Assembly (NCBI RefSeq): GCF_000250675.2
Contig: NC_018681.1
Coordinates: 5,022,001 to 5,086,000, forward strand
Reading direction: 5' to 3'
DNA length: 64,000 nt
Source of the DNA: Nocardia brasiliensis ATCC 700358
Lineage (GTDB): Bacteria; Actinomycetota; Actinomycetes; Mycobacteriales; Mycobacteriaceae
In this document: positions 62,301 to 64,000 of the stretch, in pieces
Numbering within the stretch: the stretch's first letter is position 1
How the letters are laid out: each line of letters starts with the position of its first letter
Program-made: the position numbers and the translations under genes
Notes under the pieces: generated by a model
What the model was told of the DNA's origin: nothing
The model's input: only the letters and a program-made list of their open reading frames with translations
Database searches by the model: none

Positions 62301-63999
62301 ACCGTCGCAGGTGCACCCGCACCGCCGCCGCACCCACGGCCGACAACGACGCGCCCTCCCACGCGAAGGGCAACCGCAGCCCGTCCACGGCACCGGTGGC
62401 CGCCTCCCCCACCAGCGACACCTGTAAGGCCGCGTCCAGCAGGGCCGGATGCACCCCGAACCGTTCCGCCGCACCGGCCCGCGCGTCCTCCGCCAAGTAC
62501 ACCTCGCCGAATACTTCCGCCCCGCGCCGCCACACCGACCGCACACCCCGGAACACCGGGCCGTACTCATATCCCGCGTCTGCCAGCACGTCGTATGCCT
62601 GCGCGGTGTCGACCGGCACCGCGCCCGCCGGCGGCCAGACGCGCAGTTCCACACCGGCTTCGGACGGCACAGCAACGGAATCCAGCACGCCCGTCGCGTG
62701 GCAGACCCAATCCCCTGCGTCAGGACCCGAGGCCACGGGCCGCGCGAACATTTCCACCCGCCACTCCCCGGGCTCCGCTCCATCGGTCACCCGCATTTGC
62801 AGTCGAACCCCGGCCGCGCCGATCACCAACGGTGACAACAACACCAGCTCACCTACCCGCGCCGCGCCGACCACCCCCGCCGCGCACCACGCCAGCTCCA
62901 CGAAAGCCGACCCCGGCAGCAACACCCGGCCACCGACAACGTGATCAGCGAGCCACCCATGCGAATCCGACGACAATCGCCCCGACCACAACCAGCCGCC
63001 ACCGCCCGCCACCTCCACCACCGTGCCCAGTAGCGGGTGCGCGCCGAATTCGGCATCCGGCACAGTCGGTTTCGGCTCCAGCCAATACCGCTTGCGTTCG
63101 AAGGCGTAGGTCGGCAGTTCCACCCGGACGGCGTTGGAGCCAGTGAAGATGCGCGTCCAGTCCACGGGCACACCGCGGACGTACGCCGCCGCGACGGCAG
63201 CCAGGAATTGGCCGAGCCCACCTGCGGACCGGCGCAGCGATTCGACCACCACGCTGCGGTCCGCGTCGTCGGTGTCGTCGAGGAATTCCTGCACGTCGAC
63301 GCCGAGCACCGGGTGCGGACTGCATTCCACGAAGGCGCGGCAGCGCAGGGCATAAGCCGTGCGTATCGCGCGGTCGAAACGCACTGTGTCGCGCAGATTC
63401 CGATACCAATAGCCGGCATCCATCGCCGCCCCGTCGAGCACGTCGCCGGTCACCGCGGAGATCACCGCGATCTCGGTCGAACGCGCGGAAACCTCGCCCA
63501 GGTCACCCAGGAGCCGCGCGCGCAGCGGCTCGATCTGTACGGAATGCGCCGCATAGTCGACCGCCACCCGTCGGGCGCCGATCCCGCTGACCGCACAGTG
63601 GTCCAGCAGTTCGTCCAGCGCGACCGCGGCACCGGAGACCACCGTCGAAGCGGGTCCGTTGACCACGGCGACGGAAAGCTCACCCGCCCAACGCTCTTCC
63701 ACGAGCGCCGAGACCTCGGCTTCCGGACGCAGCACCGAAACCATGCCGCCCGCGCCCGCGACGGCGCACACCGCACGGCTGCGGAGCACCACGATCCGGG
63801 TCGCTTCCCGCAGCGTCAGCACGCCGGCGACGTGCGCGGCGGCGATCTCGCCCTGCGAGTGCCCGATCACCGCCGCGGGCTCGACCCCCATCGACCGCCA
63901 CAGCGCGGCCAGTGCGACCATGACCGCGAACAGCGCGGGTTGCACGAGATCCGGACGGTCGGCCTCGTCGGCAATATCGTTGCCACGCAACAGGTCGAC
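59386..63999 (-). CDS. Modular type I polyketide synthase, last module (5' end outside window)
   Basis: At least 1537 residues with AT, DH, ER, KR and ACP, then a docking tail. AT: GHSQGE active site; DYAAHS and LVQPALFAVMV favour methylmalonyl-CoA over malonyl-CoA. DH: WLADHVVGGRVLLPG (His) and HPALLDAALQ (Asp). ER: LVHAGTGGVGLAAVQLA. KR: LITGGTGGLG, SSIAGTVGSPGQSNYAAANA and LDD, a B-type ketoreductase. ACP: LGFDSLGAVEFRNRL. All active sites are intact, so the module should fully reduce its unit. The tail DDDELFDFIDS resembles C-terminal docking domains and there is no thioesterase, so the chain goes to another protein. Codon use changes in about 59690-59895 and 60935-61345. Confidence 0.94.
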   Translation of the reverse strand, partial: VDLLRGNDIADEADRPDLVQPALFAVMVALAALWRSMGVEPAAVIGHSQGEIAAAHVAGVLTLREATRIVVLRSRAVCAVAGAGGMVSVLRPEAEVSALVEERWAGELSVAVVNGPASTVVSGAAVALDELLDHCAVSGIGARRVAVDYAAHSVQIEPLRARLLGDLGEVSARSTEIAVISAVTGDVLDGAAMDAGYWYRNLRDTVRFDRAIRTAYALRCRAFVECSPHPVLGVDVQEFLDDTDDADRSVVVESLRRSAGGLGQFLAAVAAAYVRGVPVDWTRIFTGSNAVRVELPTYAFERKRYWLEPKPTVPDAEFGAHPLLGTVVEVAGGGGWLWSGRLSSDSHGWLADHVVGGRVLLPGSAFVELAWCAAGVVGAARVGELVLLSPLVIGAAGVRLQMRVTDGAEPGEWRVEMFARPVASGPDAGDWVCHATGVLDSVAVPSEAGVELRVWPPAGAVPVDTAQAYDVLADAGYEYGPVFRGVRSVWRRGAEVFGEVYLAEDARAGAAERFGVHPALLDAALQVSLVGEAATGAVDGLRLPFAWEGASLSAVGAAAVRVHLRRWGDRMAVTLADPAGALVAHAESVVLRPFAVEEVCEPVRAHADLYELSWTALTGNRIPAVDERWHVVETNRGWQLEQPVADRTVLALSRPDGSSLSTVERTYELVHTVLEAVRTVLSDNRFDTATLVVVTRNAVASDGADIDPAQAAIWGLLRSAQNENPGRIGILDIDDATDSRAAVRALTRSGEPQAAVRHGVIHVPRLIREGADSVGNAGLVISGRPWQLSDSGTGTLDGENLVLEPADVGDELASGEVRVTLHAVGMNFRDVLIALDMVPLEGIAVGGEGAGVVAAVGSAVTRFVPGDRVMGLFPRVGSTAVTEESSLVRVPSGWGFAEAAAVPVVFATAYHALVELGGLRAGERVLVHAGTGGVGLAAVQLARWVGAEVFVTASEGKWPVLRELGFGDEWIGDSRSLDFEAKFLARTGGAGMDVVLDSLAGEFVDASLRLLPRGGRFLEMGLTDVRDPAQIAVRYPGVRYAAFELMELPGAQLQRIFGELLTLFEAGVLHPIPVTRWDIRRAPEAFRFLSQARHIGKNVLTVPRPLDRDGTVLITGGTGGLGALVARHLVARHGVRHLVLVSRRGAAADGVEELVDELTAAGAVVRVLACDVSDGAALRALLSDLDPAHPLTGVVHAAGVLDDALFADLGTDQVGRVFAPKVDAAWQLHEAVQDLPLSMFVLFSSIAGTVGSPGQSNYAAANAFLDALASYRQRRGLAATSIAWGLWEQATGMTGALTELDRGRLRASGFVPITAEDGLAMLDAALGSGRDVVVASRIDTAALAQTPTLPPVLRDMARRLRKAAAAGPTEVSGLVAHLSGLGVVEQGRVVLEVVRSHAAVVLGFGSVDGVGADDVFKDLGFDSLGAVEFRNRLQGATGVRLATTVVFDYPTPRALAKYIAAEIVPAEEVVDRIVAQADLLSGLCSGAALDRADIAVVAERLSAILRSLQAGGTDVDLDAADDDELFDFIDSVPPAHQ

Positions 64000-64000
64000 C

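Overview
High-GC DNA with GTG/TTG starts, tightly overlapping genes, actinobacterial families (LmeA/DUF2993, GH76, MHS transporters, F420-type luciferase-like oxidoreductase) and a modular type I polyketide synthase point to a Nocardia-like member of the Mycobacteriales. The genus is an inference from gene content; no rRNA or tRNA gene was seen.

Layout. (1) 0-8.3 kb: a respiratory nitrate locus, narK on + (5' end cut by the window) and narGHJI on -. narG is rearranged: its central ~2.17 kb lies on the opposite strand between a CTTG and a CAAG, and flipping it back restores one uninterrupted 1241-codon frame. (2) 8.3-30 kb: mixed accessory genes, including a secreted Gly/Ser protein, an imine-reductase-like enzyme, MHS/APC/DHA2 transporters, NmrA, WYL and TetR regulators, a Tat-exported DUF4185 protein, LmeA, a GH76 hydrolase and a P1 peptidase. 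One luciferase-like gene carries an apparent 1-base frameshift and one TetR gene has lost its C-terminal part. Several strong palindromes sit in promoters here.

(3) 29.2-55.4 kb: what looks like one catabolic supercluster. It has a ribose-type ABC importer with an AraC regulator, divergent from SDR-MoaF-SnoaL; then an eight-gene minus operon (MHS transporter, single-component aromatic hydroxylase, APC permease, amidohydrolase, OCD-like tyramine oxidase subunit B-type protein, sarcosine-oxidase-like flavoprotein, GMC oxidoreductase, second AraC regulator). Across a 121-bp divergent promoter lies a plus operon for homoprotocatechuate meta-cleavage: FAH-RraA fusion, GntR, hpaE, hpaD, hpaH, hpaI and a succinate-semialdehyde-type dehydrogenase. 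My reading is that aryl monoamines are imported, deaminated and hydroxylated to 3,4-dihydroxyphenylacetate, then cleaved to pyruvate and succinate.

(4) 55.4-64 kb: a SnoaL protein, a TetR regulator with paired operators in front of an FAD monooxygenase, an FAD amine-oxidase-like protein, and the end of a modular PKS (AT-DH-ER-KR-ACP plus docking tail, no thioesterase) that runs out of the window. Several gene pairs converge with overlapping or abutting 3' ends.
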